Positions 17,435-25,781 of a stretch of DNA of 64,000 nt are shown one piece after another (positions within the stretch are counted from its first letter, which is position 1; each line of letters starts with the position of its first letter). The stretch lies in NCBI RefSeq assembly GCF_021533195.1, contig NZ_JAJNKB010000010.1, positions 102,124 through 166,123 on the forward strand. Reading direction: 5' to 3'. The notes under the pieces are model-generated. The model was not told where the DNA came from, ran no database searches, and saw only the letters and a list, made by a program, of their open reading frames with translations. Position numbers and translations under genes: made by a program. The stretch is from Portibacter marinus. Its GTDB lineage: Bacteria > Bacteroidota > Bacteroidia > Chitinophagales > Saprospiraceae.

Positions 17435-18313
17435 TTATAAGCGTATCCAGTCTTTATGTACTAAATCATCTGTGATGATAGAATCATCTGTAAACCACTT
17501 TTTAGGCGCTACAACTATTTTATTGGAATAATTGCTCAGATACGCTGCCCAATAAGCAAATGAGCTGTTTGGTATAATAAAGTGCTTACATGATTTCATT
17601 AAGTTTAAATAATTTTCAAACTTTTTTCCTTTATGCGAGTGATCGACAATGGTATTTTTATCTAAAAATCCAAAATTCTCTCGACACCAATTGATATCAT
17701 CCGAAAAGATAAAAAAGCTTGGTGAATCGACATTTTCCTGCATAAATTTTACTCCTTTCTTAAAGTAGGATAAATCTGTAGCATTTAAAACTTCGTTTTT
17801 TAAAAAATCTGTTCTTCTTACGTTGAGACAAATTGAATTACTATCAATAATATCATGGTAAAGTTTCGTCGAATGGTCAATGACCTTCTCTCTGAACGTA
17901 AAGTCTGCTCTTAAATCATCCTCTATTGCATCAAAATAGCGGTGACTTTGCCACCAACCATCATACAATACCTCATCTCTCGGGTTTTCATAAAGTTCCT
18001 GATCAAAATGAAAGAATCGTTCTTTGAAAAAAGTATTTTGCCATTGAACGTATTTCATGATCAGGCCTGAAATTCTAGCATTTTTAATTCCATGAAGTGA
18101 AGAAATGATGTTTCTGTTTATATCAAATTGTGGTTCTAGTCTAAATACATCCAGATCATAATTTCTATAGACAAATCCTTTCTGCTTTCTTCTGTTCAAT
18201 AGTGAACTTAGATCATACTTCACGTCAGTAGACAGTTTTTTGGCCATTGCTTGACCGAAGGCATATTGAAACATCTGATTCCCTAAACCACCTTTGAGCC
18301 TGACTTTAATCAT
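17435..18313 (-). CDS. GT11-family fucosyltransferase (alpha-1,2 type)
   Basis: A 292-residue inverting glycosyltransferase of family GT11. The signature KGGLGNQMFQYAFG is at residues 7-20 and VRRTDF at 165-170, with HSHKGKKFENYLNLMKSCKHFIIPNSSFAYWAAYLS-type C-terminal motifs (SSFAYWAA) near 252-259. Family members transfer L-fucose from GDP-fucose, usually to galactose. In the classic HxRRxD motif the first position here is Asn (N164). It overlaps the GT1 gene start side by 4 bases and abuts the sulfotransferase-like gene, so it sits inside the NRPS-linked operon. It could fucosylate the sugar added by the GT1 enzyme, or serve surface glycan synthesis. Confidence 0.88.
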   Translation of the reverse strand: MIKVRLKGGLGNQMFQYAFGQAMAKKLSTDVKYDLSSLLNRRKQKGFVYRNYDLDVFRLEPQFDINRNIISSLHGIKNARISGLIMKYVQWQNTFFKERFFHFDQELYENPRDEVLYDGWWQSHRYFDAIEDDLRADFTFREKVIDHSTKLYHDIIDSNSICLNVRRTDFLKNEVLNATDLSYFKKGVKFMQENVDSPSFFIFSDDINWCRENFGFLDKNTIVDHSHKGKKFENYLNLMKSCKHFIIPNSSFAYWAAYLSNYSNKIVVAPKKWFTDDSIITDDLVHKDWIRL

Positions 18314-19662
18314 ATTGTTTCAGTGATATAATGGAGTTCTAATTGATCAATCAACTTGGTTAAAGATTGTTTTTGCTTTTGAAGTAAATACTCTTTCTGA
18401 AATTTTAAAACATTATTTTGAAAGTTCTCGTCGCTGAGTAATTTGCGAATTTTCTTTTTGATTTGATCATCACTTTCGGTATTGCGATCACCTCGCAATC
18501 CTACCTGGTGATACTGTATACGCGCAGCGCATCCATTTTGATCGGAACGACCTCCTGAATAAACCAACATTGGTACTCCAAAATGAATGCATTCATTGAT
18601 GGTGTGAATTCCCCCATGATTTATCGAGATATCAGCATATCGGAGGGCTTTGATTTGAGGTAAAAAGTTGAATACAAATACATTTTGGGGCAAGCTTGCC
18701 CTTAATTTATAGTCCAGATTACTAATGCCTATAAATAGTGACCATTCAGGCTGTGATCTGAAAATAGAAACTAGTTTGTTGAAGAATGCGGTATTCTCCG
18801 AATTTAATGTACTAAATGTGCCAACTATGATTTTCTGACCTTTTGCTTTTTGATCTTCTATTAATGTTATGAAATTCTTCTCGAAAATTTGTTCTTTTCT
18901 CTCTTCAAATACCATGGGGCCAATATAGAAGAGATTGGGCCTTTTCTCATGAGGAAACTCAAGGCCTTCTAGGGTCATGGAAAAAACTGGTAATTGGTCG
19001 TAGTGGAAAATACCTGGCCAGAAATCCAACTCAATGAATTTTCTTGGAAAACCCATATTTCTGGCCATTCGTTTCAATACTGTCCTTCGATCCGTCCCAA
19101 AAGATAACCATTTCTTCATCCAGTTCATTTTTCTTCTTTCCTCAGCAAGATTATCCCATTCCTTCTCGATGGCGTCAAGATTCTCCTTATTCGGAATAGT
19201 AGAAGTCAATAGGTAAGGTAAGCCTTTAGATCTCCAGATGGAAAACCACTGAGATAATAAAATCACTCTTTGTTTTAGTGCATAAGCTGAAATAATAAAC
19301 TCATGGAGTTCAATATCGATTATAATAGCATCAAAATTATGCCTACTTATATATTCAATAAACTTATCGGGATAGACCGCAATGTAGGCGTCTCTTCTTC
19401 TTTTACGAAAAAATAGAATGCTAAAAAGCAAGGTTCCTATTTTTCCCATTTTTTGGAAGGCCGGGGACGTTTTGGGAACTGTATTAACTTTTATCTCTGG
19501 AAATTTAACAAATTCAAATCCATTCAACTCATAGAAATTGCTTTTGTCTCTGACAGCTCCTGCAACAATAGTATTTCCTTCATTCTGCAACCTTTTGCAA
19601 AGTTCTAGACTAGCATTGCTTATCCCAGTTAAACCGGAAGTGATACATAAAATGTGAGCCAT
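18310..19662 (-). CDS. GT1/MGT-family glycosyltransferase
   Basis: A 450-residue GT-B protein of the UDP-glycosyltransferase (MGT) group that decorates small molecules such as macrolides, carotenoids and peptides. The C-terminal donor-binding block is clear: DISINHGGIHTINECIHFGVP (about residues 345-365) and GRSDQNGCAARIQ (371-383), with GTFSTLN and VFNFLPQIKAL before it. No signal peptide. It lies 2 bases after the NRPS gene and 4 bases into the fucosyltransferase gene, so it is co-transcribed with peptide assembly genes. This is the best candidate for attaching a sugar to the NRPS product; the donor is unknown. Confidence 0.85.
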   Translation of the reverse strand: MAHILCITSGLTGISNASLELCKRLQNEGNTIVAGAVRDKSNFYELNGFEFVKFPEIKVNTVPKTSPAFQKMGKIGTLLFSILFFRKRRRDAYIAVYPDKFIEYISRHNFDAIIIDIELHEFIISAYALKQRVILLSQWFSIWRSKGLPYLLTSTIPNKENLDAIEKEWDNLAEERRKMNWMKKWLSFGTDRRTVLKRMARNMGFPRKFIELDFWPGIFHYDQLPVFSMTLEGLEFPHEKRPNLFYIGPMVFEERKEQIFEKNFITLIEDQKAKGQKIIVGTFSTLNSENTAFFNKLVSIFRSQPEWSLFIGISNLDYKLRASLPQNVFVFNFLPQIKALRYADISINHGGIHTINECIHFGVPMLVYSGGRSDQNGCAARIQYHQVGLRGDRNTESDDQIKKKIRKLLSDENFQNNVLKFQKEYLLQKQKQSLTKLIDQLELHYITETI

Positions 19663-19664
19663 AA

Positions 19665-22600
19665 TTATTCTGCGAGCAATTTCATTAATGTATTTTCAAT
19701 ATACTTTGAAAATCTGTAGATTGTATGCTCTCTTAAAATACTGACTACTGGTAGCTCTAGGTCTAATGTTGAGTTTACCTTGACAACTGTTTTAATTCCA
19801 GTCAGGGAATCACCTCCCAGACTGTAAAATGAATCATGTAAACCTATTTTATTTTGATTTAAAACATCACACCAGATATCATGGACAATCATCTCTATTT
19901 CAGTGGTAGGTGGCTCTACCTGTAATTCTGGTTTCTTCACTTTGTTCTTCGTGATGAGCACGAGCTGCTTTCTATCTATTTTACCACTTAGGTTAAGTGG
20001 CATATCTTCCTCGAAAACGACATATGAAGGAACCATGTAATGAGGAAGCCTTGCTTGCAGATAATTCAGAATTTCTTTTTCTGATAAGTTTTCTGATGCA
20101 ACAATGACAGCTGATAAATACTTGATGTCATCATCATTAATAAGAACAACTGCGGCCTTTTCTATTTTAGGGACACTTAACAAAACATTTTCTATTTCCC
20201 CAAGTTCCACACGATTACCTCTCAATTTCACTTGAGAGTCACTCCTTCCCGAATATATAATATTGCCATCGCTTAACCAGTAGCCCTCATCTCCAGTGTT
20301 ATAAAATTTATGACCATTGAATTCTTTTAAAGTAACAAAGCTTTTATCGGTAAGCGAGCTATTTTTATAGTACCCTTCAGCTAATTGTGCTCCACCAATA
20401 AATATGTTTCCTTTTTCACCAATTGGCGCTTGTTGCAAATCAGAATTCAAAATTCGAATCTGAGTATTATAAACCGGCTTGCCTATAGGGATGCTGGTTG
20501 AAAATTGCTTTCCAGGGTAAACCTGTAATGCAGTAACGTCAATTGCGGCCTCAGTGGGGCCATATAGGTTATGAAGTGTGCAATAAGGCAAAAGTGATTT
20601 GAATTTTTCTACATGTTCAGGCTTCAGTGCTTCACCAGAACAAACGACTTGTCTTAAAGTAGGACATGCACCTTCTTTCAACGTCAGTAAAAAAACCTCT
20701 AACATAGAAGGCACAAAGTGAATTATTGTAACACCAAATTTTTCAATGAGATCAATAAGATAAGAGCTGTCCATTTGGCCATTTGGCTTTGCCAGCAACA
20801 AGGGGACACCTGTCATTAGTGGTAAGAAAAGTTCCCATACAGAAACATCAAAACCGATACTTGTTTTATGTAAGATCAGATCTTTTTCCGGATTTAGTTG
20901 ATGATAGTCTCTTGCCCAATAAAGTCTATTCATGACCGCAGCCATTCTGTTCATAACTCCCTTGGGACTCCCCGTAGAGCCTGAAGTATATATGATGTAG
21001 AATAAATTCCCTGCATTCGACTTATTGATAGTTGCACTATCTTCACTTTCAGATAAAACTTGACTGACGGACAGTGTATTAACCTCTGCATCCATTGAGG
21101 AAATGATATTTTCATTGACAAAAATGCCAGACAAATCAGACTCCCGGTAAATTTGATTTATTCTCTGTAGAGGTAAATTCGTATCTAATGGGACATATGC
21201 AGCGCCACTTTTAACAGTGCCAAGAAGTGTGATGATCAATTCAAAGGAACGATCTAAACAAACTCCTATTCTACCACCCTGTTCAGGGCATATTTGCCTG
21301 GAAATAAAATGAGCTATCTGATTAGATTGCAAATCTAAATCTCTATAAGTGTATTTCTTTCCTTCAAAGATTATTGCTGTTTTGTGAGGATGATCATTGA
21401 CCAGCGTTTCAAATTCGTCAATGATACTTTTAGTAGTCGCTAACTCTTTTGTAGTTCTATTAAATTCATCAACCAACTTAAGATCTTCAATTGAGATACT
21501 ACTTATTTTTGCAGCTCCCTCAGAATCTAATATGTTTTTTAGCAGGGTGTTGAAGGCGTGGATAAACATCAAACGGTGTGACTCATCAAAAATTTGTTCT
21601 GAAAAGTCAATGGTGATTTTTGGAACTGTTTCATCATTGAAATTATATACTTGTATTTTGACCGCATGACCTGGATCACAAAAGCCACTATCCAACCATT
21701 CAGATTTCATAGAAATCGTTTCACTATGATAAAACTTAGTGGTTATAAAATTGAAGACCGAATTAAATTTTTTAAGTAATTCCACTGAGCTTGCGTCATG
21801 TATACTATTCTTTAGAATATCATTTGATTCGATTTTACATTTATTAAAGACCTCTGAAAAACTGTCTTTTTCTTGTAATTCAACTTTTAAAGGAAATATT
21901 TTTAAAAACGGTCCTACCGTATTCTTTTGTTTTATGTCCGTTCTACCATGAAAAGGCGTACCTACGACAGGGATATTTGTTCCTGTAAATCTTCCAACTA
22001 AAATATGAGTGATGCTAAGAAAGAAAATGTAAAGTGACTGTTCGTAGGTCCAAGATTTAAAATCATCATGCTCTAAAAGTCTTTTTATTTCGTCAACTTG
22101 TTCAATGGTGAGATTAATGTGTACTCTATGCGTTTTGTTGATGAAATCCTTAAAAATTCTGCCAAAAAAAGGGTTAGGTAAAGGCAATTTCTCCAGCTTC
22201 TGTTTCCATAAACCAGGTGGGTTTGAATTCTTATTTTCTGTGCGATTTAAATACTCCTTGAACTCAAATAGTTTGGGTTCATCATCACTTCCCTTAAGTA
22301 ACTCCTCATATCTTTCACAAACATTCTTTTGGAGTAAGGCAAAGGACCAACCATCAGTGATTAGATGATGTATTTTAAAATACCAAATTTTAGATTTTGA
22401 ATCACTTTGTAAAATAGCAGTTTTATATAAAGACTTCTTGGGATCAAATGGACGTCTGGTTTCGTCAATCATCCATGCCTCTGGGTCTACCAGGCTTTCT
22501 TGTATCTCCACATCAGGCAATTGATCGGAGAAATACGCTTGCTCTACATTGTGAAACCTCATATTTAGGACATCACAGTTCCTTATTGTATTAAACAAAG

Positions 22601-22736
22601 CTTCTGTGAATGTATCAATGTCTACATGCTCATCCAGATAAAATGCAAAGGCCATGTTGGAATGTGGAGACTCCAGGTTCAATTGATGACCTGCCCATAT
22701 GAGTTGTTGGGTATTTGATGGTTTGTAAGCGTCCAA
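19665..22736 (-). CDS. Nonribosomal peptide synthetase, C-A-T (serine-type adenylation code)
   Basis: A 1023-residue one-module NRPS. Condensation domain about 1-430 with intact HHLITDG at 123-129; adenylation domain about 440-910 with TSGSTGSPKG (584-593), YGPTEAA, TGD and SGKIDR (K919); carrier domain about 945-1015 with LGGDSL, pantetheine Ser977. Aligning to known A domains gives the ten-residue code D630 V631 W634 H673 V698 S700 L724 I732 D733 K919, DVWHVSLIDK, which fits serine activation very well. With no loading domain, the condensation domain must take its donor from the free carrier gene just upstream (6-base gap). It ends without a thioesterase, so the chain must pass to the NRPS encoded at 28802-34282. 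Confidence 0.95.
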   Translation of the reverse strand: MDAYKPSNTQQLIWAGHQLNLESPHSNMAFAFYLDEHVDIDTFTEALFNTIRNCDVLNMRFHNVEQAYFSDQLPDVEIQESLVDPEAWMIDETRRPFDPKKSLYKTAILQSDSKSKIWYFKIHHLITDGWSFALLQKNVCERYEELLKGSDDEPKLFEFKEYLNRTENKNSNPPGLWKQKLEKLPLPNPFFGRIFKDFINKTHRVHINLTIEQVDEIKRLLEHDDFKSWTYEQSLYIFFLSITHILVGRFTGTNIPVVGTPFHGRTDIKQKNTVGPFLKIFPLKVELQEKDSFSEVFNKCKIESNDILKNSIHDASSVELLKKFNSVFNFITTKFYHSETISMKSEWLDSGFCDPGHAVKIQVYNFNDETVPKITIDFSEQIFDESHRLMFIHAFNTLLKNILDSEGAAKISSISIEDLKLVDEFNRTTKELATTKSIIDEFETLVNDHPHKTAIIFEGKKYTYRDLDLQSNQIAHFISRQICPEQGGRIGVCLDRSFELIITLLGTVKSGAAYVPLDTNLPLQRINQIYRESDLSGIFVNENIISSMDAEVNTLSVSQVLSESEDSATINKSNAGNLFYIIYTSGSTGSPKGVMNRMAAVMNRLYWARDYHQLNPEKDLILHKTSIGFDVSVWELFLPLMTGVPLLLAKPNGQMDSSYLIDLIEKFGVTIIHFVPSMLEVFLLTLKEGACPTLRQVVCSGEALKPEHVEKFKSLLPYCTLHNLYGPTEAAIDVTALQVYPGKQFSTSIPIGKPVYNTQIRILNSDLQQAPIGEKGNIFIGGAQLAEGYYKNSSLTDKSFVTLKEFNGHKFYNTGDEGYWLSDGNIIYSGRSDSQVKLRGNRVELGEIENVLLSVPKIEKAAVVLINDDDIKYLSAVIVASENLSEKEILNYLQARLPHYMVPSYVVFEEDMPLNLSGKIDRKQLVLITKNKVKKPELQVEPPTTEIEMIVHDIWCDVLNQNKIGLHDSFYSLGGDSLTGIKTVVKVNSTLDLELPVVSILREHTIYRFSKYIENTLMKLLAE

Positions 22737-22742
22737 AATATT

Positions 22743-22979
22743 TTACTTGTTTCTCAATATGTAATCCTCAATTGCTCTTACCGTTCTGAAATTTTCGATA
22801 GTCATATCTTGTGGAGTCACATTGACTTGATAATGCTCTTCCACAAAATTGATGAGCTGCATCATCCCCATAGATTCGATAAAACCAGTGCTTAGCAAAT
22901 CGTCTTCTTCTTCTATCGTTACACCCTGAATACCTCCCAGTAATGTCTCTTGTATAAAATCTATTATTTCTTTTTTCAT
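22743..22979 (-). CDS. Free-standing peptidyl/acyl carrier protein
   Basis: A 78-residue carrier protein. The attachment serine is S36 in FIESMGMMQL, and the acidic helix-rich composition (EEEDDLLSTGF, VNVTPQDM) is typical. Length is normal for a discrete carrier. It overlaps the adenylation gene by 4 bases (ATGA) and precedes the C-A-T NRPS gene by 6. The likely role is to hold the amino acid loaded by the stand-alone adenylation enzyme while the dehydrogenase oxidises it, and then to donate it to the first condensation domain. An overlapping 79-residue frame (22768-23007) is a shadow. Confidence 0.9.
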   Translation of the reverse strand: MKKEIIDFIQETLLGGIQGVTIEEEDDLLSTGFIESMGMMQLINFVEEHYQVNVTPQDMTIENFRTVRAIEDYILRNK

Positions 22980-24520
22980 TCAGGCAGTTTAAGATCTTTG
23001 CGATCAATTTTACCAGTTGCTGTTCTTGGGAAATCTTTTACGATATAAAACTCTTGTGGAATGGAGTATAACGGAATCATTTTCCTTAATTCACTAACAA
23101 TCATGTTTGTTTCAATAGCTTTATTCTGATAGGTTTTAATCAATGCTATTAAGCGTATTTCATCTTCTTCGTGTAAAAAGCACACGCTTTCTTCTATGTC
23201 TTTAATTTGATTAATGGCACTTTCTAAATCACCAATTTCAATTCTATAACCTCTGTATTTGATCTGGTGATCTTTCCGACCTTTGAAGTGAAGTATTCCC
23301 TTTTTATCTTCAAAAACCAGATCACCAGTCTTGTAATATTTCTTAACATAACCACCCTCCATTTGTTCTAAGTACATAGATCTATTTGTTAATTCTGGTT
23401 TGTTCCAATAACCAGCCATTAGTGTAGAGCTCCGGATGAGTAGTTCACCTACTTCGCCGCTTTCACAGACTTGATCCATTTCATTCAAGATTTTGTATTC
23501 TGTGTTTTTCCACACCATGCCTATTGGAATTGGGCTTTTTCCAGAAGGAATCTCATTCAAATTGTAGTAGGTGCATTGGTTGGTTTCAGTTGGTCCATAT
23601 ATGTTACTAACTTTTACGTTTTTAAAATACAACATCCACTTTCTAAGCTTTTGGGGGTTAAATGGTTCTCCTGCATATAACAACCATCTCAATTTTTTGA
23701 ATTTCATTTCAAAAAACTTTTCATATGACATCATCTGAATAATAGCTAGCGGCACAGAATACCAGATGGTCACAGCTTCTTTTTCAATAAGTTCTGTTAA
23801 AAGCTGTGGAAATATAACTTCTGCATCTGTAGCAATGATGGTTGTGGCTGCCATATAAACAGCGGTAAAATAACCTAAAGTTGAAATATCAAAAAATATA
23901 GGTGCGTGATTACCAATAATATCTAAATGAGTAATCTCATATGTTGATGCTGTTAATTCGGCATACGCCATTCCACTTCTGTGGGTGTGCATTATTCCTT
24001 TTGGCTGACCAGTAGATCCTGAAGTGTATAGAATGTATGCTAAATCATCTTCCAGAATATTTATTGTACGTGTTTTTTCATATTCATTCTCAGTGGCTTG
24101 CGACCAATTTATACTCTTTTGTTTTGCTATTCTTGCCCCTATCACTAGCAAGCCGGTGAGTGAATCAAGAATTGAAGCGACTTTATTTTCTTGAGTCTCA
24201 TGGGTAATGATGGTCTTAATTCCACAATCTCTGATTAGATACTCTACTCTCGCCTTAGGATGCTTAATGTCAATAGGCACATAGACACCACCGGACCTCA
24301 TAATGCCGTAAATAGCCACTACAGTCTCCAGGCACCTATGCATATATATGCCCACCCTATCTCCTTTTTTTATTCCATGATCAATAAGTGTTGCTGAAAG
24401 TGCGGACGCTTTTTTATTCAGAGAACGATAGTTAATCTGACCCTTTCCACATTTAAATGCTACTTTATCTGGAAATGCTAAAGCCGATGAAGATAGATAA
24501 TCCGAAAGACTGCAGTTCAT
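22976..24520 (-). CDS. Stand-alone amino acid adenylation enzyme (proline:carrier ligase-like)
   Basis: A 514-residue free adenylation domain with all core motifs: YILYTSGSTGQPKG (162-175), NIYGPTETN (306-314), YKTGD (396-400), KGRKDHQIKYRGYRIE (413-428) and the A10 lysine K504 in TGKIDR. The binding-pocket code by alignment is D211 I212 L215 Y254 L281 A283 I307 Q315 C316 K504 (DILYLAIQCK). It is near the DL(L/F)YLALVCK code that I recall for the PltF/RedM/CloN4 group, which loads L-proline for pyrrole formation. Gene order with a carrier and a PltE-like dehydrogenase supports this. The I236/Q330 changes leave another small amino acid possible. It overlaps the carrier gene by 4 bases. Confidence 0.88.
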   Translation of the reverse strand: MNCSLSDYLSSSALAFPDKVAFKCGKGQINYRSLNKKASALSATLIDHGIKKGDRVGIYMHRCLETVVAIYGIMRSGGVYVPIDIKHPKARVEYLIRDCGIKTIITHETQENKVASILDSLTGLLVIGARIAKQKSINWSQATENEYEKTRTINILEDDLAYILYTSGSTGQPKGIMHTHRSGMAYAELTASTYEITHLDIIGNHAPIFFDISTLGYFTAVYMAATTIIATDAEVIFPQLLTELIEKEAVTIWYSVPLAIIQMMSYEKFFEMKFKKLRWLLYAGEPFNPQKLRKWMLYFKNVKVSNIYGPTETNQCTYYNLNEIPSGKSPIPIGMVWKNTEYKILNEMDQVCESGEVGELLIRSSTLMAGYWNKPELTNRSMYLEQMEGGYVKKYYKTGDLVFEDKKGILHFKGRKDHQIKYRGYRIEIGDLESAINQIKDIEESVCFLHEEDEIRLIALIKTYQNKAIETNMIVSELRKMIPLYSIPQEFYIVKDFPRTATGKIDRKDLKLPE

Positions 24521-24529
24521 GAAGTAAAT

Positions 24530-25666
24530 TTAAAGACCGAGCATACTTGCAATAATATTTCTTTGAATATCGGAGGTGCCCGCATAGACAATACCTCCAA
24601 GAGCATCTTCTACGTCATTAAAAAGACCGTACTCCCTGAGGTAAGCCTTTCCTCCATATGTCCGAAAGGCGCTCAGGCTTGACTCCACGAATGCCTCACT
24701 GATATAATATTTCAGAAGTGCAAAGTCTAAATTAGTAGCTCTATTTTGTTCTTTTAGCCACGCTGTTTTATACAATAATAACTTCGAAGTTTCCAATCTT
24801 ACTTTCATCTCAGCAACCCTATTAGATACGCTTTGAAACTTGGAAATAGATTTTCCAAATTGCTTTCTTGATTTTGCAAAATTTACCACTTCTTCTAACT
24901 GTCGCTCCATTACTCCTAGTTGGCTAGCCAAAATAGTACAGCGATCATATTCTAATGAATGATTTAGGATGCTAAAACCTAATCCCTCTTTGCCAAGTAG
25001 GTTTTGCTCAGGTACTTTGCATTCATTGAAAGTGATTTCACCTATCGGTATACTCCTTAGACCAACTTTTTCTTTTTTTTCACTTTTAATAAAACCAGGT
25101 GAATCAGCATCAACTATAAAAGCAGAAATGCCCCATTTACCTACTTTAGGATCTGTAATGGCAAAAACAATGGCCATATTACATATGGGTCCAAATGTTA
25201 TTAGGCATTTTTTACCATTCAGTATGTAGAAATCGCCTTTTTTCTCTGCCACAGTGTTCATGGCATAAACATCTGAACCGGAATCCGGCTCTGTAAGGCA
25301 ATGAGCTCCTATAATGGAACCCTCACATAACCGAGGAAGATACTTTTCTTTTAAATAATCTGAACCAAAACTATATATTGGAGCCTGAACTGTCCACATT
25401 TGTGCATTTAATCCAAATGTAAGGCCCGTGTCTTTGCAACCATAACCCAGACCTTCCATAAGCAATAGAGACTTGCTGAAATTAACTTTCTCTTCATGAC
25501 CTCCATATCGTTTAGGAACACTGAAACCTAAAATGCCTCTTTGAGCGCAGGATAACCACAAATCAGAAGGAAATAAACCATTGATTTCTTTATTAAGTTC
25601 TTTTTGTGCAAATTTGATGATTGCTTCCTTCTCATCGAGATAATCTTGAGGCCAGCTAAATTCCAT
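24530..25666 (-). CDS. Acyl-CoA dehydrogenase-fold flavoprotein (prolyl-carrier dehydrogenase-like)
   Basis: A 378-residue FAD enzyme with the acyl-CoA dehydrogenase fold: CLTEPDSGSD (123-132), RKQFGKSIS (267-275) and AGTSDIQRNII (362-372). The stretch GVMERQLEEVVNFAKSRKQFG and the ending TSDIQ resemble PltE-type enzymes that convert L-prolyl-carrier to pyrrole-2-carbonyl-carrier. The usual acyl-CoA Glu before GTS is Ala (A362), as in PltE; the isovaleryl-dehydrogenase position of the base is D241 (LEYDR), where I would expect Glu, with E239 close by. First gene of the minus unit, 9 bases before the adenylation gene, and divergent from the ABC exporter. Confidence 0.88.
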   Translation of the reverse strand: MEFSWPQDYLDEKEAIIKFAQKELNKEINGLFPSDLWLSCAQRGILGFSVPKRYGGHEEKVNFSKSLLLMEGLGYGCKDTGLTFGLNAQMWTVQAPIYSFGSDYLKEKYLPRLCEGSIIGAHCLTEPDSGSDVYAMNTVAEKKGDFYILNGKKCLITFGPICNMAIVFAITDPKVGKWGISAFIVDADSPGFIKSEKKEKVGLRSIPIGEITFNECKVPEQNLLGKEGLGFSILNHSLEYDRCTILASQLGVMERQLEEVVNFAKSRKQFGKSISKFQSVSNRVAEMKVRLETSKLLLYKTAWLKEQNRATNLDFALLKYYISEAFVESSLSAFRTYGGKAYLREYGLFNDVEDALGGIVYAGTSDIQRNIIASMLGL

Positions 25667-25781
25667 ATCTATTCGTAATATTACAAAACATGTGAAATTA
25701 TCTTTTTTGGTGAAAAATTTGGGACGGCGCGGTTTTTTATTTAGAAATTCTTTTTTTCTTACGCATTAAAGCACGGAACAT
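25667..25781. promoter_or_regulatory. Divergent promoter region of the two NRPS units
   Basis: This 115-base AT-rich gap separates the eight-gene minus unit and the four-gene plus unit, so it must hold both promoters or a shared control region. I found no full match to the Bacteroidota consensus (TAnnTTTG); the nearest is TATCTTTT at about 25698-25705 on the plus strand. A 19-codon reading frame (GTG 25710 to TAA 25767-25769) lies in the same frame as the exporter. Confidence 0.5.

Noticed and set aside
22768..23007. 79-codon minus-strand frame over the carrier gene
   Set aside because: It is another frame of the carrier protein gene, which has the correct attachment serine; the translation is low in sense.
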